A DNA stretch of 64,000 nucleotides from Micrasema longulum (Eukaryota > Arthropoda > Insecta > Trichoptera > Brachycentridae): contig JAGVSM010004011.1 of NCBI GenBank assembly GCA_022494885.1, positions 62,001 to 126,000 on the forward strand, given 5' to 3'. The notes beneath the pieces are model-generated. The model ran no database searches, was not told the DNA's origin, and saw nothing but the letters and a program-made list of their open reading frames with translations. How positions within the stretch are numbered: position 1 is the first letter of the stretch; each line of letters opens with the position of its first letter. Position numbers and translations under genes: made by a program. Positions 55,365 to 64,000 of this stretch are shown piece by piece.

Positions 55365-55660
55365 GGAATGTGGAAGTCTAGGCATTTAATGGGCTTATAA
55401 GAGTAAGTGGCCACTTAACCTAGTCAATGACAGGTCATAAGCCCTGTAAACGCCTAGACTTCCCCATCCCCTTCTCAAAAATGCTTTCTTCTGTTGCAAT
55501 AATTTCAGATCTTGATAATTCCCTAGGGAGGAAATCCAGTCTTTCTATAAACATTTGGATATACTCTTCTTCTTCTTCTTCGTTTTTTCATGGCCTTTTC
55601 ATTGGATATACTCAAAACATTGTTAAATATACATATTTATTTTTAAAAACAGCTGTATTT
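55365..55660 (+). repeat. Repeat R1 copy with internal self-complementarity
   Basis: An inverse piece (GGGAATGTGGAAGTCTAGGC) is followed by a forward 3' part (CAGGTCATAAGCCCTGTAAA, CGCCTAGACTTCCCCATCCC, TGTTGCAATAATTTC). Then comes the end block GGGAGGAAATCCAGTC ... ACTCAAAACATTGTT. The inverse-then-forward layout resembles the 18.57-19.04 kb copy. Confidence 0.75.
55567..55601 (-). mobile_element. Tiny 35-bp retroposon insertion with 12-bp TSD
   Basis: TTGGATATACTC occurs at 55555-55566 and 55602-55613. The 35 bp between consist of a (TTC)n run and CGTTTTTTCATGGCCTTTTC. Read on the minus strand this is a LINE-like 3' end with a (GAA)n tail. Confidence 0.6.
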
Positions 55661-55739
55661 TAGAAAGCAGATAGAGCTAAAACATATACACTTATATTGT
55701 ACATATTATATTATGAGGAATGTGGGGTCAGATAATGAG

Positions 55740-56313
55740 GTTGGAAGAAAGAAAGGAAAGGTTTTTTTTTAATTGAGGGAGGTTAGGGTTCTAAAAATAT
55801 ACAATGTTTCAGGCGTTTCTGAAAAGCGGCCATGGAAGGTACATTTTTGACGGGAAGAGGTAGTTCATTTTGAAGTCTGGTATCTTAAACAGAAAATGAA
55901 TTGCTAAAGGATGATGTGGTATGTCGAAATGAGAGAGATTGAAAGATTACGCACTGATTAAAACGAAGCCACTTGAGTTCGGCGCGAAAGGGCAATACAT
56001 GATCATAATTTTTTAGATTGAAAATTGAGCCAATGTTCTGCAAAAACTCCAGATGAATGAGTTCGGTACTGGCGTCAATGTAATAAATATTAGCATAGCA
56101 CAGAGAAGATAAAATAATAGACCAAGGCAGTTTTGGAAGTGCTGTGGTTGGAAGAAATTCTGTTTCCGAAAAAACATACGTACTCATACACTGAAAAGTA
56201 TTTTCGGTGTAAACATAAGTCAATATACTTCGGGAGCTTCTTCGACGCGCCTTCAAGTAACATTTGGCCGATTGGATTACTGTTTGTATTGATTTAATGC
56301 TAAAACTCTTCAC
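55740..56313 (-). pseudogene. LINE ORF2 C-terminal region
   Basis: The 142-codon minus frame contains LPWSIILSSLCYANIYYIDA, LIHLEFLQNIGSIFNLKNYD and HVLPFRAELKWLRFNQC. This is the thumb-to-C-terminal series of jockey/LOA-type ORF2 (L---QN-G-RFI-----DHVSP-RAELNWLP). After the stop, in the same strand, LPVKNVPSMAAFQKRLK gives the final motif. The FADD core is missing. Confidence 0.8.
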
Positions 56314-56870
56314 ACCGACTCCATCGAAACGATTTGAAGATGGGCGCGGTTTATTATCATGCCAAAAAGGTATCGGTCAAGTCGAAATGTCACGAGAAGC
56401 CAACTGAGAAATGCCGTTCCATTTTGGACGATTTACCAAGCGATTTGAACACGAAAAGGTCAAACCAACTTATTTGGATACCGAAACAACACGATACTTT
56501 GACATAAGACTATAAATTACACGGAGGTTCGGACAAAATACGAACGAAGACGAAATATTTCAGATAATTCCACTATGTCAAGACACAATACATAATCGAC
56601 ACAAGAGAATTCTCATATAAAAATGTAAGGAAATTTCAAAAAACAATTAATTATATACTCGTATAATTGCTACATAAATTTAACTGCATTTGGCAGTGGC
56701 ATAAAACTAACGGGTAGTTTTTAATACTTTATTTATCAACAAAAACAATATTTTATTGAAATCATAATGTTTCAATATTTCAGTTCGCAAATAACTCAGA
56801 TATGAAATGGGACTAAATTTGAGTATTGTTAAATATTTACACTTAGTAATAATATATATTATATTGGACG
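56314..56870. other. No supported feature
   Basis: Unassigned. 56330-56520 is somewhat GC-richer, but no protein family was recognised. Confidence 0.35.
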
Positions 56871-58137
56871 TCTAAAAACCTACATGGATTTTGAATAATT
56901 TTAGTTGTGTCAAACATGGAACGCGGATATTTTACAGTCGTCATCAGCAAAGTTTGAGGTTAAGCCGTGCAGCGTTTTTTAGTCGAGCAACGCATAAAAA
57001 TCGTGAAAATTCACTACCGAAATGGTGACAACTTTACAGAGACGGTTCGAAAATGTCGCATATTCTTCGGTCATTATTATGCATCATCTCGAGTCGCTGT
57101 GGGGAGTTTAATTCATAAATTTGAAGCTGTCGGCTCCGTTTAGGATGTTAAAACAGGGGGTTGTCCTCGTATGGGTCGATCGCTTGAAAACATTGCGGCA
57201 GTTAGAGAAAGTGTACACGAACTCCCAACCACCTTCATTCGTCATCGTTGTCAACAATTAAACGTCTCCAGAAGTTCGTTGCTATTTTTTTTTACTAAAG
57301 ACCTGCACTTGCATGATTACAAGATTCAATTAACACAACATGTATAAAGCCAACAGACCATGCGCAGCGCTGAAAATTAGTCAATTTGATAATGGAGCAT
57401 CAACACGTCGATGGTGATTTTTCCAAAAAAGTCATCTTTAGCAATGAGGCGCACATCCAACTCGATGGGTACGTCAATAAACAGAACTGTCGAATTTGGG
57501 GGCCCGAAAACCCACGAGTGTTCCATCAGCAGCCTATGCAATCTATGCATGTGTGGATTTTGGACTGGCGGAATCATTGACCCGTATTTTGAGAATGCAA
57601 CTGGGGATGCAGTTACCGTCAATGGTTTTTGTTATCGCGACATGTTAACTAATTTTTTGTGGCCTGCTTTGGATGTAATTGATGTTGATGACATTTGGTC
57701 TCAACAAGATGGAGTAACCTGCCACACTGCGACAGAAACAATGCAGTTTTCGCGGAAAAATAATCCAGGACGAGCTACATCGCGGCGGGGAGAAGTTGAC
57801 CAAAACCTCTGGAATTTTTAACTGAAACCTCTGGATTTTTTTAGTTGGGGGTTTCTGAAAGGAAACTGTATGGAAATAATCCACAGACAATTCTGGAGCT
57901 CAAAACGGAAATTCAACGAGTTATTGACGCAATTCACCCACAATTATGTCAAAATATGATCGAAAATTTCGTGAAAAGGGTGAACGTTTGCCAACAAAGC
58001 CAAGGCGGGCGTTTGTCGAATGTTGTGTTTCACACATAACCTCCGTGGTCCATATTTTACATTAAAAAGAAAACACTTTCAAAATTCAACTGCAATATTA
58101 GTTTTAAGAAAAAATAAAATTTAAGTAGGTTTTGAGG
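56871..58137 (+). mobile_element. Mariner-superfamily element, nearly full length, decayed
   Basis: The left end AAAACCTAC (56875-56883) and its complement GTAGGTTTT (58126-58134) mark inverted termini. The interior encodes a transposase in pieces from 56917 to 58037. Length and order fit a complete element that has collected stops and frameshifts. Confidence 0.78.
56917..58037 (+). pseudogene. Mariner-superfamily transposase, frameshifted
   Basis: Pieces in order: VEQRIKIVKIHYRNGDNFTE (N-terminal HTH), CPRMGRSLENIAAVRESV (linker and second HTH), DLHLHDYKIQLTQ, FSKKVIFSNEAHIQLDGYVN (first catalytic site), CRIWGPENPR, WSQQDGVTCHTA (second catalytic D, 57718-57720), GVSERKLYGNNPQT and NVCQQSQGGRLSNVVFHT (C-terminus). 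The first catalytic aspartate is replaced by asparagine (AAT 57443-57445). The segment with the third acidic residue is missing between 57820 and 57845. It is non-functional. Confidence 0.82.
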
Positions 58138-58310
58138 CAACATTTCTAACGATTGAGTCATTTAAATACAACAGATACCTATACCTACCTAAAATTACAT
58201 TACGTTTCCTCAACAGAGCAAAATGGTGGCACGATGTTGATTCGGTGTTTAAAAAAAACGTATGCAGTGATTCATTTTTAAAAAATTATCGTTAAGACAT
58301 TGAATTTTGT
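58138..58310. other. No supported feature
   Basis: Short AT-rich gap between the mariner and the Penelope-like end. Confidence 0.4.
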
Positions 58311-59466
58311 AAGTCACTCGTCTTTTATTTCTTTAGTAAATTAGAATGAACTTCCACCCAGAAATTTCGTTAGCAAACATTAACGCCTAAATTATTAAAT
58401 TAAATTGAAAAAAAATAATAAAAAAATTAGGCTTTTTGTTTACGTGCGTCACTACGCCTGCATTGAAGCAGGAATTTTACTATTTTATCCATTATTATTA
58501 GGTAATTATTGCAATACAGCTTAAAATACGTTTATTTAATATTCTAATAAGAAATTCCTGAAACATCCTTATGTATCTTTTTTTATCAGTCTTTTTTTTG
58601 GTTAGCTGGAAAATATCGGTTTTAGCAATGAGCTCGCCAAAGTGCATATATTTTTGTATTTGAAGCTTTAATAAACAAACATAAACTTATAAAAATCTAC
58701 TTTGTATGTTCCTACAATGAATTAGGTTGGGAGGGAAGGGTGTGAATTAATTTGATACAAATTCAATTAATTGATTTTACAGATTAATTAGTGAATTACT
58801 TTAATTAGTTGGAACGCCTCGATGAGTACACAATATGCGCTGTCAATAATTAAATGCTAAGCCGTTACTCACAGGGTTTCGATTCCGACAGAAGTGTATC
58901 CACTGTTAATATATAATTGTAGCAATCGATGTCGGAATAACAAATCGGTATTCAATTACCGGAATGACTTGGGGCGTTGATGAATTTCAGTCAACCCTTA
59001 CCGCTTTCGTTTTGATTCGAATTGTGGCTTTTAAAAGCTCAGTTGTTAATTTGTGGAGAAGTGAGATAAGGGTATGGATAAAATATGGGGACTGAACAAC
59101 GAACCACATTGAAATTTATCGAATAATAATTTATAGCTTTATTCAATAAAATACACATTTTATTACAATATTAATAATTAAATTATACGATAGAAAACGT
59201 AAAGTATTAAAACGTATTTGTCCCGATAAACTAATACATAATAATTTGTCATCGGGTGCCCAGACATTTGTTTTTATTAAGATTTGAATAAAAGGGTAAT
59301 TTTTAGTTTAGTTAGTATATAAAACATTTAAGTTTGTAAGTGAAAATTCTTGATGGAAGTTCATTGTAATTTATTATATAAATAAAACACGAGTGATACT
59401 TTAATCCACAAATTTGGAATATCCAGTGACCGGTTTCATCGCTTTCGCGACATCTTCGAGACTGGT
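58311..59466. mobile_element. Penelope-like ends in inverted orientation, 1.1 kb apart
   Basis: 58311-58370 (GTCACTCGTCTTTTATTT, GAACTTCCACCCAGAAAT) reads on the plus strand. 59330-59466 (TGATGGAAGTTCATTGTAAT, AAATAAAACACGAGTGATAC, then the motif block) reads on the minus strand. The interior shows no nuclease or RT. It may be unrelated host DNA trapped between two insertions. Confidence 0.5.
59423..59466 (-). ncRNA. Hammerhead-like motif, altered core
   Basis: Minus strand: ACCAGT, CTCGAAGA, TGTCGC / GCGAT with loop GAAA, GAAA, CCGGTC, ACTGG. Stem I and the GGTC site are kept, but the core has CTCGAAGA where the active form has CTGANGA. It is probably inactive, or a variant of its own. Confidence 0.5.
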
Positions 59467-60559
59467 ATATTTATTAAAAAGTTAAATGTATTTATACAGA
59501 ACAGAGGTAAGGATACATAATTCAAAGTTATATGTAAGTAAATTAAATAAAGTTATTTTTATCTTAAGGATCATTATCGACAAATTTTCTATGGGTTAAC
59601 AAATGAATGGATATAATGTATATATAATGTTTTATTTATAGTTAGTATATTACTTAAATCACTTTTAAATTGACTGTAATTTTTAATATTGATATTGTGT
59701 AATGGATTATTATTGTCTTCTAATTTACTAATTTTCTAAAGCTAAACACGGGCACATCCTAAAATGCCATAATAGGCATACATGTTAAATGTAATTTAAA
59801 TGAAAAAAAAAATATTTTGATAAAATAAAGAGTTAAACTAAAAAACTTTATATCGTATTGTAAATTTACAAGCAAAAAATAAATACAAAAAAAATCAAGT
59901 TTTTAATTACCAAGGACTGGTATCTAAAACGTATCTATTTTGTGTATATTAAGTTTGTAAAGGTTCTTCATTTCCAAAGGTTTGCTAATTAATCTTAATC
60001 AGATTTAAAAGAGTAGATTGGTAAAATATTATTGTAACTAAAGAGATATTATGAGTTAAAAATACACGAGGTAATATGTTTTTTATCGATGCAGAACATA
60101 GATAGGAATAAAGTAGGGTAGAATAACTAGGAAATTCTAATTAATATTCAAAGAAAAGAATATAAATCAGGTTTGGCTTTAGTTATTCATGGAACATGAA
60201 TATTGGGTGTTCACCGTTCACCCTTAATCAATAGGTTATATTTAGAAATGAATTATTTTATAATGGAAGGCTTAAAATGATAATATGAATAAAAGTTTAA
60301 CAAGCCAAGGTTTAACAATTTCGGGTTTTAGGATTTTTTCCACATCAAAATATGTTACAACCAGTTGCACTAACATAAATTTACGCCAAAGATTTTGCAT
60401 TTTCATCAGAATGGACAAAAGAGTTGCATGAAAAAATTAACACAAAACAACTTGTTTTTACCACTTTAACGTAAACATCGCAATAAGAAGGTTCATTAAA
60501 TTTTTTAAATTTATTATTAAACTATTAAACTTAGCCAATTTATTTCTGAAATAACTACG
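59467..60559. other. AT-rich; left part similar to 38440-38560
   Basis: 59467-59550 continues the Penelope-like similarity (ATGTATTTATACAGAACAG against the reverse of 38.54 kb). The rest is unassigned. Confidence 0.35.
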
Positions 60560-60830
60560 CGTGCGATATCAGAGGTTCTCTTTCGCTTATTCTCGATCAG
60601 TTCTACCCATTGGTCCATTAACGGCAAGCAAACCGGAAATCTTCCATAACTCTCTTATCATCGGTTGATTCATATGAACCAGTGACGTCGTTCAAAGAAG
60701 TATATTTTTATTACTTTTTTCGTACATTTTCAGGAAACTTTGCCGAACAATTTAATTCTCTAATTTGTACCGCGCGGAAGAAAACATTTATTTTATCCAA
60801 CTTCCCGTAGGGATGAAGTTTTTCATTACA
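60560..60830 (-). repeat. Twin repeat Z, copy 1, with conserved reading frame end
   Basis: It aligns with 63010-63310. On the minus strand 60827-60714 encodes 38 residues (NEKLHPYGKLDKINVFFRAV ... FPENVRKK) followed by TAA. The twin encodes a related 38-residue end with the stop at the same place. Downstream words TCATATGAA and GACGTCACTGG are shared. The family is not recognised. Confidence 0.6.
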
Positions 60831-60894
60831 TATATATATATTTATTTAAATGTTGAAACTGGTCTGTATTCTAACAAATAAATAAGAAGAAAGA

Positions 60895-61110
60895 GCTAAT
60901 AGAGGTGGGGACATTTTTGAGAAGAGTATGTGCATGGTTAGGCATTCACAGGATAAATGACTTGCCGTTCTGCCTATGTTTACACATCCAAATTTACTCT
61001 TACGTTACTTCGTTTTTTATCAGATTAACTCTCAAGGGGGAAGATACCAGTCTTGAAGCATTTGAACATACTCAACACATTGTTGAGGTAAGAAAGGAGC
61101 TAGTTTAAAT
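60895..61110 (-). repeat. Repeat R1 copy, diverged
   Basis: ACATTTTTGAGAAGAGTATG, GGTTAGGCATTCACAGG, CCGTTCTGCCTATGTTTACA and GAACATACTCAACACATTGTT are R1 words in reverse order. Confidence 0.65.
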
Positions 61111-61254
61111 CAGATGTTTTTTTTTTTAAATAGCGAAAAGTCTAGCTATCATAAACTAGCCGCTGACATAATATAGGTATCTTGTCCACTCCATCATATT
61201 TGTTTTTCAATAAAATTGATTGTAAGTATTACCATATCTCTTTACACAAGATTT

Positions 61255-61410
61255 TACTTCACGTAAATCAACATTTGAAATAAATATGGATCTTCAAGGA
61301 TATGCAGAATGATTAGTGTTACTTAAACTAGCTCATGATAGATCGTGAGCCCTGTAAATGCGTGAAATTCCTTCTACCTATCTAAAAGGGTTACCCATCT
61401 CTATTTAAAT
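61255..61410 (+). repeat. Repeat R1 fragment
   Basis: GAGCCCTGTAAATGCGTGAA, TTCCTTCTACCTATCTAAAA and CCATCTCTATT correspond to the R1 3' region. Confidence 0.55.
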
Positions 61411-62077
61411 CATTTTTTTAAATTTTAAAATCCTATTTTTGTCTACAAAAATTTGGAGAACCATAAATTATCGTTGGGTTGGGTAATAAAAGTATATAAA
61501 TATATTTTTTGTCTAGATGATTTAGAAACAAGCACTGTGTTGCGTCCAGTCACCTAAAAATCAGCCCTATTTATTGTCGAGATTTATAAGCCAAAGCCTT
61601 TGATCGTTGGTTCCTTTTTGCGACTAAGCCTCACATAAATACTCCGACAGAAACACGCGCCAACGTAAAAAAAACATTTTTACAGCTAGAGGCAAAGGAT
61701 TTATAAATCAGATATGAAATATCACGATAAACCAAAAGAAATGTGTGGTTAACAATCAAAATAAGGCTTTATATCATCATTGAGTTATTGGAAGGGTCCT
61801 AAAATACAAATCCGAGATTAAGGGAAGTTGGTCTATAAACTACGCATAATAAATTGAGTAAATGACGCCTAAAATTTGACATGTCCACTATAATAAATTC
61901 AAAATTGTATTATTTTAAGATTATTCAATAATCCCAGACACCATAGGTCGGAAAAACTTAGATTAAAAAAAAAAAAACAAACTTTAAAAATACCTCCTCG
62001 ATCCTTTCGTGCCAATTTAGTATTTATATTGTGTAAATAAAACTGATTGAATAAATTATAAATATGTATGCATACAC
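61411..62077. other. No supported feature
   Basis: No coding frame or repeat copy was recognised. Confidence 0.4.
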
Positions 62078-62292
62078 TGTAGCTTTATATCGCATGGAAT
62101 GTAAGCCCGGCCAACATAGGGCGCTGTCAAAACAGTATTTAAAAAAAAAAAAGCCACTCTCTTCTTTTCCACGCCGAAAACCCCCAGTAAGCACGCGCCA
62201 TTAAATCTTTAAGGTTATTTATAATAAATTATTCTTATCATTTTAAACTCGTGAAAAATGAATCTCATGTAAGTAATCTTCACCACGTATCA
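62078..62292 (+). repeat. LTR-like repeat, copy 2
   Basis: It starts TGTAGCTTTATATCGCATGG and contains AGGGCGCTGTCAAAACAG, then GTGAAAAATGAATCTCATG, ending GTATCA. It parallels 26445-26647. The TATA region here is replaced by an A-run (62139-62152). Confidence 0.5.
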
Positions 62293-62370
62293 TTAACTAA
62301 CCATAACCTAACTAATTATAAATAACTGAAATCAACTAACCTCAAATCGGTATAATCTTCGGAATGTTTA

Positions 62371-62497
62371 TTTCTTTATTTTCTTTATTTTATTTTATTT
62401 TATTTATTTGATTTATTTGATTTATTTTACTTATTTTACTTATTTTACTTATTTATTTTATTTATTTTATTAATTTTATTTATTTTATTTATTTAAG
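62371..62497. repeat. (TTTTA)n/(TTTA)n low-complexity array
   Basis: A continuous run of TTTTATTTTATTTA-type units directly before the LINE tail. On the minus strand it is the A-rich 3' tail of that LINE, expanded. Confidence 0.9.
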
Positions 62498-62499
62498 TT

Positions 62500-62930
62500 T
62501 ATTGTAGATTATTTGAGACATAAGTCCTAACTCCATGGGACTAAAAGTTCTGGGTTGAGATGGGACTAGCAATTAGTTGATGAAGTTAGTTGATAGTGAG
62601 GATCAGAAACATAAAAACATTTTTTTTTTTTAAATACTCATATGTATATGACACATTAATATGGTAAACGGTAAACTCAAACATTCGGAAAATCATCAAG
62701 GAGTTTCCTAATTGAATCCATCCCACTAAGGAAAATCCAGTCCTTAACTACTTGCTTGAAAATAGTTTTTGTCCTTGAGAGCTTAATACGCTCTTCCAAA
62801 ATATTGAACACTCTCGGTGCGATAAATGAGAGATGACTCTGAGCAAAAGTCATACGGGTTTTGGGTATGACATATTTCATGCTCTGAGAAAACCTCGTAC
62901 GGACATTTTGCTGAGACCTCTCCTTATTGT
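62500..62930 (-). pseudogene. LINE ORF2 C-terminus with 3' UTR, copy 2
   Basis: In one minus frame: FSQSMKYVIPKTRMTFAQSH, LSFIAPRVFNILEERIKLS, FKQVVKDWIFLSG and KLLDDFPNV. This is the closing part of a non-LTR ORF2 (APRVFN-LP-RIK, then FKK-VK-W). It is longer and less damaged than the 50.26 kb copy. The A-rich tail lies at 62371-62497. Confidence 0.8.
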
Positions 62931-63009
62931 TCGACCAGAAGTGTGTAAGTGATTATTTTATGTACAGTTGTCTCATATCCAGCACCTTCATGTATTGGAT
63001 CAACTGTTC

Positions 63010-63310
63010 TGACGAATATGTTGGAGGGCGCCGAAATATTATTCTCAATAATAATTTCTGTGAAATGCCGATTGGTCCGAATACGGTAAGAAAACCGGAT
63101 ATCTTTCACAGCTCTCTTATCATTTGGTTTATTCATATGAACTAGTGATGTCGTTGAAATGAGTTCGTTTTAGTTAAAATATTTTTGATTATTTTTTTGG
63201 TACATTTTCAAGATACTTTTCTGTAAAATTAATTGCTCTAATTTTTACTGCGCGCAAGAAAACATTATTTTTATTAAATTTTCCGCAGGGCCGAAGTTTC
63301 TCATTATTTA
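63010..63310 (-). repeat. Twin repeat Z, copy 2, with conserved reading frame end
   Basis: Minus-strand 63305-63192 encodes 38 residues (NEKLRPCGKFNKNNVFLRAV ... YLENVPKK) followed by TAA. 23 of 38 residues are identical to copy 1, with the stop conserved. The open frame extends further upstream, to 63527. What the protein is remains unknown. Confidence 0.6.
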
Positions 63311-63527
63311 CTTCTTGTTTTGAAAAAAAATGTTTTTGTGATTTTCTCTTGGCATTTATTTTACCGAAATGAGTTCTATAACTCACGGGAGTACAAACTT
63401 GTGTTAGTATCAAAATACATTCATATTTAATAAAATCTGACTTGCAGCATTTAGTAAAATGACCGTGGGCGATACGAATTATGACGAGGAGAATGTTAGA
63501 TAATACAGAGAAGCAGAAAAACTGCAC

Positions 63528-64000
63528 GATGTTGACACTTACAGCACAATATTTTTGTATGTTTCGGAAATATAATTTTATACTCAGACGTTAAACGAAG
63601 CTTTACATTAAAGAAACAGTCCACGAGACTTTCGAGGAGCGCGGAACTAGGTCAGCCACTGCTAAATTCTTTTATTCATTGTTGGGAATATAACATTAAG
63701 CTGAGCATAAAATGTTTCTCAAAATAATATATTTTGGTGGTGATGAAAATAGTGAGCATAATTTACATAGCCAGATAATTTTTTTTTATTTTATTTTTTT
63801 CTTTTATTTAGGAAACATACAGTACAGTCACATAGTTTTATATTTAATACAGTCAGACTTAACTCTAATGGACCAGTGAAATTTCCATATTATTTTATAA
63901 TTATATGTAAGGTTATAAATTAAAGTACAAAAAAGAGAAGGAAAATAAACATAAATAGAAGTTGTTTGAAAATTAATTTTAAAGTAAAAAAATGAGGAAA
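63528..64000. other. AT-rich, no supported feature
   Basis: A T-rich run at 63780-63810 may be a LINE tail (minus). No reading frame was recognised. Confidence 0.35.

Overview
The window looks like AT-rich nuclear DNA from an insect or a close arthropod relative. Evidence for this: one spliced exon reads as the PAS-B domain of an insect-type HIF-alpha (sima) protein. Almost everything else recognisable is eukaryotic transposable-element debris: mariner, Tc1, pogo, hAT, PIF/Harbinger, jockey-type and RTE-like LINEs, Penelope-like elements and tRNA-headed SINEs. There are no operons, no bacterial genes, and no complete host gene. The order of insect cannot be fixed from what I can see.

Layout. 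0-5 kb: a tRNA-headed SINE, a hAT element with intact ends, a LINE end, then a three-layer nest (LINE split by a Harbinger element, itself split by a Penelope-like element). 5-17 kb: SINE copies, LINE C-termini, a folded-back mariner derivative at 9.26-9.87 kb, and a recent 263-bp tandem duplication at 11.6-12.1 kb. 17-23 kb: a Penelope-like element flanked by inverted copies of its own end, a full-length copy of an unclassified repeat (R1), a jockey-type reverse transcriptase fragment and a repeat carrying a nested SINE. 23-45 kb: mostly unique AT-rich DNA with a pogo relic, LTR-like and MITE copies, several Penelope-like ends and LINE tails. 45.43-45.57 kb: the HIF-alpha exon, minus strand. 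46-64 kb: nested SINEs, a GC-richer unique island, LINE and R1 copies, a Tc1 element carrying a SINE, a decayed mariner, LTR-like repeats and a twin repeat that encodes a conserved short C-terminus.

If the exon is genuine, most of the window is probably long intron of that gene (minus strand), filled by repeated insertions. No other exon of it was recognised on either side, so the flanking introns would be very large.

The most interesting signal is a set of hammerhead-ribozyme-like motifs in the ends of Penelope-like elements (minus strand 3759-3802, 17853-17899 and 37180-37222, with decayed relatives at 18213, 30133, 32980, 38564 and 59423). Other points of interest are the unclassified R1 family (about ten copies, two with target-site duplications), the composite SINE with a conserved 5' extension, and the twin conserved reading frame at 60.7 and 63.2 kb. 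All family assignments come from reading translations and motifs by eye; no database search was possible.
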